From: Desulforhopalus sp. IMCC35007
GTDB lineage: Bacteria > Desulfobacterota > Desulfobulbia > Desulfobulbales > Desulfocapsaceae
Assembly (NCBI RefSeq): GCF_005116575.1
Contig: NZ_SWCN01000003.1
Location: 1-64,000 of the forward strand
Reading direction: 5' to 3'
DNA: 64,000 nucleotides
Part shown: positions 16,472 to 25,502 of the stretch, piece by piece
Layout of the letters: every line of letters begins with the position of its first letter
Position numbering within the stretch: the first letter of the stretch is position 1
The notes under the pieces: model-generated
Told to the model about the DNA's origin: nothing
The model's database searches: none
Seen by the model: the letters and a program-made list of their open reading frames with translations, nothing else
Translations under genes and position numbers: made by a program

Positions 16472-19039
16472 ATGGAAAAATTTGAACACGGTGGAAATAT
16501 CCACAAGGCCTGCAGAGAAGCTGCCCGTAGTGGACTCCAGATTATCGACTTCAGTGCCAATATTAATCCACTGGGTCCTCCGGAATGGCTGCGGCCGCTT
16601 ATTTCAAGTGAGTTAGAACAAATCTTTCACTATCCGGATCCGGAAAACTTACAAATCTGCCAGGCAATTGCAGAGCATTTTAGTGTTTCTAAAGAGCATA
16701 TTGTCATTGGTAACGGAACCACTGAACTCCTCTACGCCCTGATGCGTTCATTGCCCTGCGAACGTGTAGTGATACCTGTTCCCAGTTACGTTGACTATGT
16801 GCGTGCAGCGGAGATTGCGGGTAAGGCGGTCAGCTTTTTTTATCTGGAGGAAGAAAAGGAGTTTCAGCTGGATGTTGCCAGGTTGCAGCAGGAGCTGAGG
16901 CCTGGTGATCTTGTTATCATTGCTGTTCCAAACAATCCGACCGGTAAAATTCCAGACAGAAAAGAGCTGCTTGCGCTTATAAAAGCATGTCCGCAAGCCA
17001 TTTTTCTCTTTGATGAAGCGTTTCTTGATTTTGTTGAAGACTACCCATCCTTTTGTTGTACTGAAGAAAATGTTGTCACCCTGAATTCCATGACAAAATT
17101 TTATGCAATCCCTGGACTGCGCCTCGGATTTGCAACGATGTCAAAGGATTTTGCCCGCACGTTGAAAGATATTCTGCCTCCGTGGACGGTTAATACTCTT
17201 GCCCAGCTTGTGGGTGAACGGGCAGTTCAGGACAGGGAGTATCAGAAAGATAGCATCAGTACTTGCAGGCGTCTGCGACTTGAGCTCACCGCACAGCTGA
17301 AATCGTTGCCTGGGCTCCAGGTCTTTGAATCCACGGTTAATTATCTTCTTGTTAAATTACAAAGCGAAAAGACTTCCACCCTCAAAGAACACTGTGCAAA
17401 AGCTGGTATCCTGATTCGAAGTTGTCATAATTACAATGGTATCACAACCCCGGACAGCTTTTTTCGGGTTGCAGTAAAAAACAGATCCGAAAACCAGCGA
17501 CTCGTAGAATGTCTGAGCAGTTTTTTAAAGATCAAAAAACGCCATGCGCGGAATAAAAAGACCCCATCAATCATGTTTCAGGGAACCTGCTCTGATGCCG
17601 GAAAATCCATACTTACCACAGCGCTTTGCCGAATCATGATGCAGGATGGCTTTGCCATTGCACCCTTTAAGGCGCAAAACATGTCGCTCAATTCCTTTGT
17701 TACTCTGCAGGGCGATGAAATGGGCAGGGCACAGGTGGTTCAGGCCCAGGCGGCAAAACTTGACCCTGACTGCCGAATGAATCCGATCCTCCTGAAACCA
17801 AACTCGGATACCGGAAGCCAGGTTATAGTAAACGGTCAGCCGGTGGGCAACATGGCTGTGTCCCAGTACAATGACTATAAAAGCCAGGCATGGCCTGAAG
17901 TGTGCCGTGCTTATGATCGACTGGCTGCGGATTTTGATGCCATAATTCTAGAGGGTGCAGGATCTCCTGGAGAGGTTAACCTTAAAAAAGACGATATCGT
18001 TAATATGCGTATGGCAGAATATGCAGAGGCCCCCGTCATTCTCGTCGGCGACATTGATAGGGGAGGTGTCTACGCCTCCTTTGTAGGTATCATGGAAGTA
18101 CTCGCTGAGTGGGAGCGTAATCTGGTTGCAGGCTTTGTGGTGAATAAATTCAGAGGACAGGCATCTCTTCTCGCCAGCGCCCATGACTACCTCAAACTCC
18201 ATACAAAGCGGCCGGTACTCGGCGTTATTCCCTATATTAAGAAACTGGGAATTCCGGAAGAAGACTCTGTCTCCTTTAAAAAAGGAAGTTTTAATACCGC
18301 CTCAAAAGAAGAGAGTGTGGAAGTTGCGGTCATTAATCTCCCCCATATCTCTAACTTCACAGACGTTGAACCATTCTTGGAAGAACCTGATGTAACTCTC
18401 CGTATTGTCGAAAATATATCTGAGCTACGTTCTCCTGATGCCATTATCATCCCGGGCTCTAAAAATGTTATGAACGATCTTCGGTTTCTGTATCAATCGG
18501 GGCTGGCTGAGGCAATCACAAGGCAACTGGAAAAGGGATGCGAGGTTATCGGAATCTGTGGCGGTTACCAGATGCTCGGTCAAAAGATTTCTGATCCATA
18601 CCAGATTGAATCAAGCGTAATAGACACGGAAGGACTTCGGGCCATGGGACTGCTTCCCATGGCTACAATTCTTGAAAAAAGAAAAAACCTTACCAGAAAA
18701 TCTGGCCTGCATCTGAGATCGGGAAAGAAAGTTGTAGGATATGAAATTCACCATGGAATTTCCACGGGAGTCCAGGATAGAGTCCTGCAATTTGACGATA
18801 GCAGCTCCTGTGGATCAACCAGTGGTGATCACAGGGTTTGGGGAGCCTATCTCCATGGTATCTTTGACAGTGATGAGTTCAGGCGCTGGTTTATAGACAA
18901 TCTCAGGGCACGTAAAGGTTTACAGCCTGTTGGCAGAATTGTCGCGCCCTATGATCTGGAGGCCTCCTTTGATCAGCTTGCGGATGTGGTCAGGCAGGCC
19001 ATTGATATACAACAGCTTTACAAGCTTATGAAATTATAA
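16472..19039 (+). CDS. Fusion of L-threonine-phosphate decarboxylase (CobD) and cobyric acid synthase (CobQ)
   Basis: 855 residues with two complete enzymes. Residues 1-355 form a PLP aminotransferase-fold domain of the CobD/HisC type: HGGNIHKA, FSANINPLGPP, GNGTTELLYAL, AVPNNPTGK, and the PLP-binding Lys209 in NSMTKFYAIPGLRLGF. CobD makes (R)-1-amino-2-propanol phosphate, the linker of the nucleotide loop. After a short basic stretch (355-364), residues 366-855 are CobQ: MFQGTCSDAGKS ATP-site motif, PFKAQNMSLNSF, an amide-transfer domain, and a glutaminase triad domain with Cys696 in GICGGYQMLG. CobQ amidates four side chains to give cobyric acid. The two are normally separate genes. No internal stop or ribosome site suggests a split, and the next gene's ATG directly abuts the stop. 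Confidence 0.93.
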   Translation: MEKFEHGGNIHKACREAARSGLQIIDFSANINPLGPPEWLRPLISSELEQIFHYPDPENLQICQAIAEHFSVSKEHIVIGNGTTELLYALMRSLPCERVVIPVPSYVDYVRAAEIAGKAVSFFYLEEEKEFQLDVARLQQELRPGDLVIIAVPNNPTGKIPDRKELLALIKACPQAIFLFDEAFLDFVEDYPSFCCTEENVVTLNSMTKFYAIPGLRLGFATMSKDFARTLKDILPPWTVNTLAQLVGERAVQDREYQKDSISTCRRLRLELTAQLKSLPGLQVFESTVNYLLVKLQSEKTSTLKEHCAKAGILIRSCHNYNGITTPDSFFRVAVKNRSENQRLVECLSSFLKIKKRHARNKKTPSIMFQGTCSDAGKSILTTALCRIMMQDGFAIAPFKAQNMSLNSFVTLQGDEMGRAQVVQAQAAKLDPDCRMNPILLKPNSDTGSQVIVNGQPVGNMAVSQYNDYKSQAWPEVCRAYDRLAADFDAIILEGAGSPGEVNLKKDDIVNMRMAEYAEAPVILVGDIDRGGVYASFVGIMEVLAEWERNLVAGFVVNKFRGQASLLASAHDYLKLHTKRPVLGVIPYIKKLGIPEEDSVSFKKGSFNTASKEESVEVAVINLPHISNFTDVEPFLEEPDVTLRIVENISELRSPDAIIIPGSKNVMNDLRFLYQSGLAEAITRQLEKGCEVIGICGGYQMLGQKISDPYQIESSVIDTEGLRAMGLLPMATILEKRKNLTRKSGLHLRSGKKVVGYEIHHGISTGVQDRVLQFDDSSSCGSTSGDHRVWGAYLHGIFDSDEFRRWFIDNLRARKGLQPVGRIVAPYDLEASFDQLADVVRQAIDIQQLYKLMKL

Positions 19040-20041
19040 ATGCTATATTCCGCCCAGCTTATTCTTTGTCTGATTTTTGATTGGATCTTCGGTGATCCGA
19101 GATGGTATCCGCATCCGGTGCGGGGTATCGGATGGCTCTGTTCTTTCTATGAGCGTTTTTTTAGAAGTCACTGTAAAAACTTGCAAATTGCAGGGACGAT
19201 GACCGTCTTTTCTGTTATTGCAACCACTACAGGGATACTAACTCTCCTGCTGTCAGGAGCCAGGCTTCTCTCTCCCTACTTTGAACAGATTCTTGCCATT
19301 GTCCTCATTTATATGGCTCTATCATTGAGGGATCTTCTTGTGCACAGCAATAATGTCTATAGTGCGCTGCTCTCTGATGAACCACTGGTGCGGGGCAGGA
19401 AAGAAGTTGCGAAAATTGTTGGCAGGGATACGGCTGAGCTGAGTGAGAGTGAAATTGCCAAGGCCTGTGTTGAAACCGTTGGCGAGAATATGGTTGATGG
19501 CTCAACTTCACCTCTTTTTTATGCCGTTGTTGGAAGTCTGTTTTCATTTTTTGTTCCCTTAACTCCCATTGCCTGTTCGGCTCTTGGTATTTTCATGTAC
19601 AAGGCCATCAATACCATGGACTCCATGATCGGCTACAAAAACGACAGGTATATATACTTTGGCAGAACCGCTGCAAAACTGGACGATCTGGTGAATTTTA
19701 TTCCAGCCCGGATAAGCGGGATCTGTCTTGTTGCAGCTGCTTTTGTACAGCGTTTGAACTGGAAAAACAGCGCAAAAATTTATTTTCGAGATAACGACAA
19801 ACATACGAGTCCCAACGCGGCTCACCCGGAGGCAGCTGTTGCCGGAGCTCTGGACATTCAGCTCGGCGGTCCTTCCCGTTATTTTGGCAAGATTGTTGAT
19901 AAACCGTTTATCGGAGATCCGGGGGGAAAAATAGTTCCCGGACACATCAAAACCGTCAACAGACTTGTTGTAACGGGCACTTTGCTTTTCTTTACCATGA
20001 TGCTTTTAACCAGAAGTCTGTTTTATCTGCTTACCGCTTGA
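19040..20041 (+). CDS. cbiB: Adenosylcobinamide-phosphate synthase CbiB
   Basis: A 333-residue membrane protein that attaches aminopropanol (phosphate) to cobyric acid. Diagnostic blocks are the N-terminal DWIFGDPRWYPHPVRGIGW, ETVGENMVDGSTSPLFYA, KAINTMDSMIGYKNDRY and SPNAAHPEAAVAGALDIQLGGP. Its ATG immediately follows the stop of the CobD-CobQ fusion, so the three activities that build and attach the linker arm are translationally linked. Some databases call this gene cobD, which must not be confused with the decarboxylase domain of the previous gene. Confidence 0.95.
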   Translation: MLYSAQLILCLIFDWIFGDPRWYPHPVRGIGWLCSFYERFFRSHCKNLQIAGTMTVFSVIATTTGILTLLLSGARLLSPYFEQILAIVLIYMALSLRDLLVHSNNVYSALLSDEPLVRGRKEVAKIVGRDTAELSESEIAKACVETVGENMVDGSTSPLFYAVVGSLFSFFVPLTPIACSALGIFMYKAINTMDSMIGYKNDRYIYFGRTAAKLDDLVNFIPARISGICLVAAAFVQRLNWKNSAKIYFRDNDKHTSPNAAHPEAAVAGALDIQLGGPSRYFGKIVDKPFIGDPGGKIVPGHIKTVNRLVVTGTLLFFTMMLLTRSLFYLLTA

Positions 20042-20190
20042 TAATTCTTGATTTATCCTGCAAATTACTCTATGCAGTTACAGGCTTATCTCAAATAATA
20101 TTTAAAAGTGGCGGCAAAAATGTTTTCTCAGGAACAGGGGTAAACTTATACAACAACTCAATATAATAATTATTTCGGGGAGAAATTAGA

Positions 20191-20604
20191 ATGGAAAGAA
20201 CGTTTGCGATCATTAAACCCAACGCCTTTGCAGATGGTAACAGCGGTAAAATTTTAAGTCGCATCTACGAAGCAGGCTTTAAGGTGGTTGGGTTGAAAAA
20301 ACTCTACCTGAGCCGGGTTGAGGCGGAAGGGTTTTATCATGTCCATAGTGGCAAACCGTTTTTTGCTGAGCTTACCGAATTCATGGCGAGTGGGCCATGT
20401 ATTGTAATGGTTCTTGAAGCCGAAGATGCCATAAGAAAATGGCGGGATCTGATGGGAGCTACAAATCCTGCAGAGGCTGCAGAAGGTACTTTGCGAAAAG
20501 AGTTTGGCAAGTCACTTGGTGAAAATGCAACCCACGGCTCCGACGCGCCAGAAACCGCAGCATTTGAAATTGGTTATTTCTTTTCTGGTTTAGAGCTCCT
20601 CTAA
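20191..20604 (+). CDS. ndk: Nucleoside diphosphate kinase
   Basis: 137 residues, typical length. It transfers the gamma phosphate between NTPs and NDPs through phospho-His115 in the signature [13 protein letters not shown]; the [11 protein letters not shown] start is also characteristic. A GGGGAG ribosome site precedes the ATG and a strong terminator follows, so it appears monocistronic, though read-through from cbiB (150 bases upstream) is possible. Confidence 0.97.
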   Translation: MERTFAIIKPNAFADGNSGKILSRIYEAGFKVVGLKKLYLSRVEAEGFYHVHSGKPFFAELTEFMASGPCIVMVLEAEDAIRKWRDLMGATNPAEAAEGTLRKEFGKSLGENATHGSDAPETAAFEIGYFFSGLELL

Positions 20605-20613
20605 AACCGTTTC

Positions 20614-20657
20614 CACAGCTAACACAATGAAACCTTCAGTGCTGTCTGTTAGCTGTG
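20614..20657. terminator. Terminator between convergent ndk and xseA
   Basis: A perfect 11-bp stem (CACAGCTAACA and TGTTAGCTGTG) with a 22-base loop is followed by GTTTTTCATTTTTT on the plus strand. On the minus strand a shorter T-run (AAACGGTTTT) follows, so it may serve both genes. Confidence 0.82.
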
Positions 20658-20668
20658 TTTTTCATTTT

Positions 20669-22024
20669 TTAAGAATTGTTTTTCTCTGTCACCAGGCAGT
20701 CAAGCTGTCCTTGGTGGAGTAGAATATGTACCCTGTCACCAGCATTGACTGCTGCGCTGTCGGTTACAACAGATGATAGCTTCCCAGTTATGTCTCTTTT
20801 TCTTACCACAGAGTACCCTCTAGCAAGGGTGGCAAGGGGGCTTACGCTGTTTAGCAGGGCCGCCTGCGTTCCCAACTTGGCTTCATGGCGGGTGATTATA
20901 TGTTTCATGTTGCCCAGAAGTGCTTTTTTGAGGTGAGACAACTGACGTTCCTGGAGCCTTACCTTTGCAACAGGAGCCTGGGCTTCCAGCTGCGCTCGCC
21001 TGAGGTTTACCCGGTTCTCAAGGGTTGATAAATACTCATTCATCGCCTGCTGGAGATAGGACTGGCTCATGTTGAGTCTGTGTTCTCCGCTGGCCAGTCT
21101 GCTGGTTAAACCACCGAGAAGTTTAATGCTATGGTTTAACTGCATTTGAATCGCACCGAACTTTTGGCCAATCATGCGTTGAAGTCTCTTTTTGCAGGAA
21201 TCTATCTGGAGCATCAGACTTGCTGAGTCAGCGGAGAGTGTTTCGGCTGCCGCAGTTGGGGTCGGCGCTCTGAAATCCGCACAGAAATCGGCAATTGTAA
21301 AGTCAATCTCGTGCCCGATTCCAGTTATAATCGGGATGGGACAACGAAAGATGGCATCAGCTACCTGTTCATCGTTAAAGGCCCACAGGTCTTCCAAAGA
21401 CCCACCACCACGGCAAAGAACGATCACATCCGTCTCTGGCTGTTTTTCCGCTAAGATAAGAGCTCTGCAGATATCAGCGGGCGCATCTTTCCCCTGGACC
21501 AGAGTAGGTATGATTTTTATTTGCAGAGGAGCCTGTCTCATTCGGACAATCTTTAAAAAATCCTGAAGTGCAGCACCCGTCGGAGAAGAAATGACTATGA
21601 TATTTTTTGGAAAAGCGGGGATGGCTTTTTTATATCGTGTCTCAAAATAACCCTGGGCGGCCAGTTTTTCCTTGAGACGTTCAAACTCTTGCTGTAGCTG
21701 TCCTGCTCCGAAAAGTTCAACGCTGTCCACGACGAGCTGGTACTCCCCCCGTGGCTCATAGACTGTAACCCTGCCAAAACAGACGACATCCTGACCATCG
21801 GCCAGTTTAAGGGCAACAAAACGTTTTTGTTGTTTAAATAAAACAGCCCGTATCTGGGCATTGGCATCTTTTAAAGTAAAATAAGAGTGACCAGAGAAAG
21901 GAGTTTTAACGTTTGAAATTTCACCACTGATACGGACAAAGCGATATTCGTTTTCAAGATTATTTTTTATGGCTGTCGTCAACTGCGAAACGGTCAGAAT
22001 CGTTTTGTCTTTTGAAGTAATCAT
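20669..22024 (-). CDS. xseA: Exodeoxyribonuclease VII large subunit
   Basis: A 451-residue nuclease subunit degrading single-stranded DNA from both ends. An N-terminal OB-fold (about 8-105: TVSQLTTAIKNNLE, VRISGEISNVKTPFSGHSYFTLKD, GRVTVYEPRGEYQL) precedes the catalytic Exonuc_VII_L domain (about 125-445), with GAALQDFLKIVRMR, VLCRGGGSLEDLWAFNDE, GIGHEIDFTIADFCADFRAPTPTAAAE and the C-terminal LARGYSVVR. Long helices at 260-390 form the coiled coil. The small subunit xseB is not in the window. Confidence 0.96.
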   Translation of the reverse strand: MITSKDKTILTVSQLTTAIKNNLENEYRFVRISGEISNVKTPFSGHSYFTLKDANAQIRAVLFKQQKRFVALKLADGQDVVCFGRVTVYEPRGEYQLVVDSVELFGAGQLQQEFERLKEKLAAQGYFETRYKKAIPAFPKNIIVISSPTGAALQDFLKIVRMRQAPLQIKIIPTLVQGKDAPADICRALILAEKQPETDVIVLCRGGGSLEDLWAFNDEQVADAIFRCPIPIITGIGHEIDFTIADFCADFRAPTPTAAAETLSADSASLMLQIDSCKKRLQRMIGQKFGAIQMQLNHSIKLLGGLTSRLASGEHRLNMSQSYLQQAMNEYLSTLENRVNLRRAQLEAQAPVAKVRLQERQLSHLKKALLGNMKHIITRHEAKLGTQAALLNSVSPLATLARGYSVVRKRDITGKLSSVVTDSAAVNAGDRVHILLHQGQLDCLVTEKNNS

Positions 22025-22161
22025 GGGTTGTAAAACTAAATGAGGAATCGTTGATAGAAGGACGTTTACGAATGGACAGGGGTAGTCCTATGGTTTATAT
22101 TGGCCTTCAGTTTACTATAGTATTTTTTTAATAAAACATAAATTTTACGGAGGAATATCGC

Positions 22162-22857
22162 ATGTCCACAGAGAGTGCGTTTAATAAACGTTTACGAGAA
22201 GAAACCACAATGGATCAGGTTGAAGGTCTGCTTGAACATTTTAATCTGCCGCCTAAAACCATCACCTTTATCCGTAAAAACCAGCGGATTATTCAAGTTC
22301 TCCTCGCCGTGGTTATAGTTGCCGTTGTTGCCTGGTCCCTCTATGGTTCCTATATGGAAAAGCAAAGAGAAGAAGCGGCTACCGCACTTTCCCTTGCCAT
22401 GGAAAAGGATGCAGATACCCAGGTAGCTGCACTCTCAGAGATCGTAGAAAAATATTCCAGGACATCCTCGTCAATCTGGGCAGAGGTTGAACTGGCTCAT
22501 CTGGATATGAAAAACAGTAATTTTGCAGGTGCAATAGAAAAATATGCAGCCCTTGTTCAAAAGACTGACTCTGACAATCCACTCAAACCTCTTGTCATTT
22601 ACGGGCTTGCACAGGCCTATGAAGGTGACAAAAAATATTCCGAGGCAGAGACGCAATATGATCTCTTAAAAGATTTTAAAGGCTTTGAATCCATTGGTTA
22701 TATTAGTCTTGGCCGACTGGAGGAAACCCAGGGGCATATTGATAAAGCCATTGCCGTTTTGAATAATTTTGTTCTTTCTGCAGGGGACGATCCTGCCTTT
22801 GCCCAATCCCGCAGCGAGATTGAGAACAAAATTGCCCGCTTAAAAGCAATCCAATGA
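22162..22857 (+). CDS. Membrane-anchored TPR protein (YfgM-like)
   Basis: 231 residues: a cytoplasmic N-terminus (1-42), one transmembrane helix (about 45-64, IIQVLLAVVIVAVVAWSLYG), then a TPR-like helical domain facing the periplasm (70-230), including KKYSEAETQYDLLK and GHIDKAIAVLNNF repeats. E. coli YfgM is an ancillary SecYEG-associated protein cooperating with periplasmic chaperones; that role is only a possibility here. A good CGGAGGA site precedes the ATG. Its stop overlaps the panC start (ATGA), so the two are translationally coupled, although I see no functional link. Confidence 0.8.
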   Translation: MSTESAFNKRLREETTMDQVEGLLEHFNLPPKTITFIRKNQRIIQVLLAVVIVAVVAWSLYGSYMEKQREEAATALSLAMEKDADTQVAALSEIVEKYSRTSSSIWAEVELAHLDMKNSNFAGAIEKYAALVQKTDSDNPLKPLVIYGLAQAYEGDKKYSEAETQYDLLKDFKGFESIGYISLGRLEETQGHIDKAIAVLNNFVLSAGDDPAFAQSRSEIENKIARLKAIQ

Positions 22858-23702
22858 AAATAGTACACACACCAGAAGAGATGACCATATGGTCAAACGC
22901 TATGCGTCGCGAAGGGAAGAGGATTTCCCTTGTGCCTACTATGGGGTGTTTGCATGCGGGTCATCTCAGTCTCATAAAAAAAGCCAAAGACCTTAGTGAA
23001 CTTGTCATTGTTTCTATCTTTGTAAATCCAATGCAGTTTGGTCCTGGAGAAGATCTGGATGCCTACCCACGCCAATTTGAAATTGACTGTGGTTTGGCAG
23101 AGCAACAAGGGGCAGATATTATATTTTCACCTGCGCCAGAGAAAATGTATGATGATACCTTTCAGACGTCCATCTCGGTAGGCAGACTTTCCAGAGGCCT
23201 TTGTGGTGCCGATCGACCGGGGCATTTTGAGGGTGTGGCAACGGTGGTGACAAAACTATTTAATATCACAAGCCCCCATGTTGCCGTTTTTGGTGAAAAG
23301 GATTTTCAGCAGCTTGCCATTATCCGGCAGCTGGTTAAAGATCTCAATATTCCAGTAGAAATTATCGCTGGGCCCATTGTCCGTGAAGCAGATGGCCTTG
23401 CGATGAGTTCAAGAAATAAATATCTGGAGGGCAATGATCGGCAGATCGCTTTGTGCCTCTCCCAGGCTATAGCAGAGGCCAGAAAGCTTATCGCAGGCTC
23501 TACCGAGCCAGTTCTGGTGAGCTCTGTGCTCACTGTTGTGAAAAGCATTGTTGCAGACGCTGGAGCCGTGCTTGAATACGCTGAAATAATCGACAAAGTG
23601 ACTCTTGCTACAGAAGAATATGTGTCAGCGGAAAGCGTTCTTGCCGTGGCGGCTAAAATCGGTGGACGCGTACGCCTGATAGACAACAGTATACTAATTT
23701 AG
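22854..23702 (+). CDS. panC: Pantothenate synthetase
   Basis: A 282-residue enzyme condensing pantoate and beta-alanine with ATP. The nucleotidyltransferase blocks are VPTMGCLHAGHLSLI, IFVNPMQFGPGEDLDAYPR, GHFEGVATVVTKLFNI, VFGEKDFQQLAIIRQ and READGLAMSSRNKYL. It overlaps the upstream TPR gene by four bases. Type III pantothenate kinase (coaX), the next CoA step, lies about 29 kb away in this window. Confidence 0.97.
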   Translation: MKIVHTPEEMTIWSNAMRREGKRISLVPTMGCLHAGHLSLIKKAKDLSELVIVSIFVNPMQFGPGEDLDAYPRQFEIDCGLAEQQGADIIFSPAPEKMYDDTFQTSISVGRLSRGLCGADRPGHFEGVATVVTKLFNITSPHVAVFGEKDFQQLAIIRQLVKDLNIPVEIIAGPIVREADGLAMSSRNKYLEGNDRQIALCLSQAIAEARKLIAGSTEPVLVSSVLTVVKSIVADAGAVLEYAEIIDKVTLATEEYVSAESVLAVAAKIGGRVRLIDNSILI

Positions 23703-23761
23703 TTTTAAGAAAAAAATAAGCATGATTACACAGGGATTATGCTTTGAAGAAGGAGCAGTAT

Positions 23762-24964
23762 ATGCCAGGTTTTGAGATATTTGGAGAAGAAGAAAAAAAA
23801 GAGATAATGGATGTTCTGGATACAGGTGTTCTCTTTCGTTATGAATTTGGAGAACAGCGCAAAGGCATCTACAAAGTTAAAGAGTTTGAAGAAAAGTTTG
23901 CCCATTATTGCAACTCGTCATTTGGTCAGGCGGTAACTTCAGGTTCAACTGCATTAAAGGTTGCTCTGACGGCACTTGGAATAGGACCCGGCGATGAGGT
24001 AATCACCCAGGGATTTACCTTTGTTGCAACCTGGGAGGCAATTCTTGAAGTTGGTGCTATTCCCGTTTTTTGCGAGGTGGACAGCACCCTGAACATGGAT
24101 CCGGCAGATCTGCTGAAAAAAATCACCCAAAAGACAAAATGTATAATCCCGGTTCATATGCTCGGTGCTCCGGCGCGAATTAAAGAGATTGTCGCAATTG
24201 CCGATAAAAACCAGATCCCTGTCCTTGAAGATACAGCTCAGGCGGCTGGTGCGAGGATCGATGGCAAACACCTCGGCAGTTTTGGCCGATGTGGAACATT
24301 TTCGTTTGACTCGGTAAAGACCATGACGACCGGTGAGGGTGGAATGATTATCACAGACGATGAAGAACTCTGGAAATCAATGTCTGAGTACCATGATCAT
24401 GGCCACGACCATAAGGTAAATCCTGGAGCAAGAGGTGGGGAAGGCCGTAGATTTATCGGTTTTAACTATCGAATGATGGAGCTTCAAGGTGCAATTGGTC
24501 TCGCTCAGCTGGCTAAATTAAACGGCATAGTTGCCGCTCAGCAAAAAAATAAGGCCCAGTTGAAAGAGGCCGTCTCTGCGATTCCTGGTGTAAGTTTTCG
24601 CACACTGATAGATGAGCAGGGAGATTCTGCGACTTTTCTGACATTCACCCTGCAGGACAGGCAGCATTGCTCAAAGGTAAATGATTCACTGAAAGCAGAC
24701 GGGTGCGGAGCAATAAACTTTGCTGAAAACAGCTGGCATTTCTACCCCAAATGGGAGCATTTACTGGAGGCCAAAAGTCCAGTACGCACTGGATATCCGT
24801 TTAATGAGCCTGGAGGAAAGAAGCGTATTGTCTATGATCCCAAGGCACTTCCGCAGTCTGCGGCCTTACTTGAAAGAACCCTGGTGTATCCAATTCCCAT
24901 AAAAATGGATAGCAATCGCCTTGCTGTAATGTCCCAGGCCCTACAGAAAGCGTCTTTGATCTAA
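23762..24964 (+). CDS. DegT/DnrJ/EryC1-family sugar aminotransferase, possibly KdnA-like
   Basis: PLP enzyme of 400 residues; the aldimine Lys is Lys186 in SFDSVKTMTTGEGGM. Other family blocks are TSGSTALKVALTALGIGPGDEVI, FTFVATWEAILEVGAIPVF, EDTAQAAGARIDGKHLGSFG and FIGFNYRMMELQGAIGLAQL. The start is the ATG at 23762 with an AAGGAG site; the in-frame TTG at 23744 lies before that site. The N-terminus (MPGFEIFGEEEKKEIMDVLDT) and the HDHGHDH stretch remind me of KdnA, the aminotransferase of 8-amino-Kdo (Kdo8N) synthesis, and lipid A genes are close by. That substrate is tentative; another nucleotide-sugar ketone is possible. Confidence 0.85.
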   Translation: MPGFEIFGEEEKKEIMDVLDTGVLFRYEFGEQRKGIYKVKEFEEKFAHYCNSSFGQAVTSGSTALKVALTALGIGPGDEVITQGFTFVATWEAILEVGAIPVFCEVDSTLNMDPADLLKKITQKTKCIIPVHMLGAPARIKEIVAIADKNQIPVLEDTAQAAGARIDGKHLGSFGRCGTFSFDSVKTMTTGEGGMIITDDEELWKSMSEYHDHGHDHKVNPGARGGEGRRFIGFNYRMMELQGAIGLAQLAKLNGIVAAQQKNKAQLKEAVSAIPGVSFRTLIDEQGDSATFLTFTLQDRQHCSKVNDSLKADGCGAINFAENSWHFYPKWEHLLEAKSPVRTGYPFNEPGGKKRIVYDPKALPQSAALLERTLVYPIPIKMDSNRLAVMSQALQKASLI

Positions 24965-25030
24965 TTAAAATTGTGTAACTGAAAACATTTTCTCATGTTT
25001 GACATGCGAAATTTAGGTAAAAATAAAAAA

Positions 25031-25057
25031 GGCCATCTGTGGTTTACACAGATGGCC
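25031..25057. terminator. Strong bidirectional terminator
   Basis: An 11-bp perfect stem (GGCCATCTGTG and CACAGATGGCC) with a 5-base loop has A6 on the left and TTTTGTT on the right, between the convergent aminotransferase and cell-wall hydrolase genes. Confidence 0.92.
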
Positions 25058-25079
25058 TTTTGTTACTTCCTGTAAAATT

Positions 25080-25442
25080 CTACTTATAAAATTTGTGTGA
25101 TCCGTACTGATTGAGGTAGGTGTACTCAGATGACCAGTAGGGATCAACACTGTCGAGATGATAGTGTGTGGCCCCCTGGGTGAAATCTTCTGTCTTAAGG
25201 GCAATATATGCAGACTTCATGCACTCAAGAAACGCTTTAGGATCATCTGGAAGATACGATTGTTTTTGAAAGGTCCAGCTAAACTGATGGGGTTCCTGGA
25301 CAATTGTTTTTATGGGCAGGTGTTGTTCGTTCGCTCTGTTGAGTGTCACTAAGGCGACCGCTACTTGTCCTACCTGAGGTTCTGATCTGGCTTCGTGATA
25401 TACGTTGAGGGTTAACCATAAAAGTCCTTCAAGTAATGTCAT
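25080..25442 (-). CDS. SleB/CwlJ-type cell wall hydrolase (Hydrolase_2 domain), no signal peptide
   Basis: The 120-residue product is essentially only the catalytic domain. NVYHEARSEPQVGQVAVALVTLNRAN holds the catalytic Glu, followed by a QPHQFSW-like block and GATHYHLDSVDPYW near the end. Spore-cortex enzymes SleB and CwlJ share this domain, but Gram-negative non-sporulating bacteria and phages also carry it, as a muramidase-like lytic transglycosylase. The ATG at 25442 with an AGGAG site is chosen; an upstream TTG at 25502 would add 20 residues but lacks a good site. Neither start gives an obvious signal peptide, so export would need a holin-like or non-classical route, or the protein acts inside. 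Confidence 0.85.
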   Translation of the reverse strand: MTLLEGLLWLTLNVYHEARSEPQVGQVAVALVTLNRANEQHLPIKTIVQEPHQFSWTFQKQSYLPDDPKAFLECMKSAYIALKTEDFTQGATHYHLDSVDPYWSSEYTYLNQYGSHKFYK

Positions 25443-25502
25443 TTTCTCTCCTGTAAAGAAGCGCTTATTCAATAAGGGCTCATTTTCTTTCGAGCTTATC
25501 AA

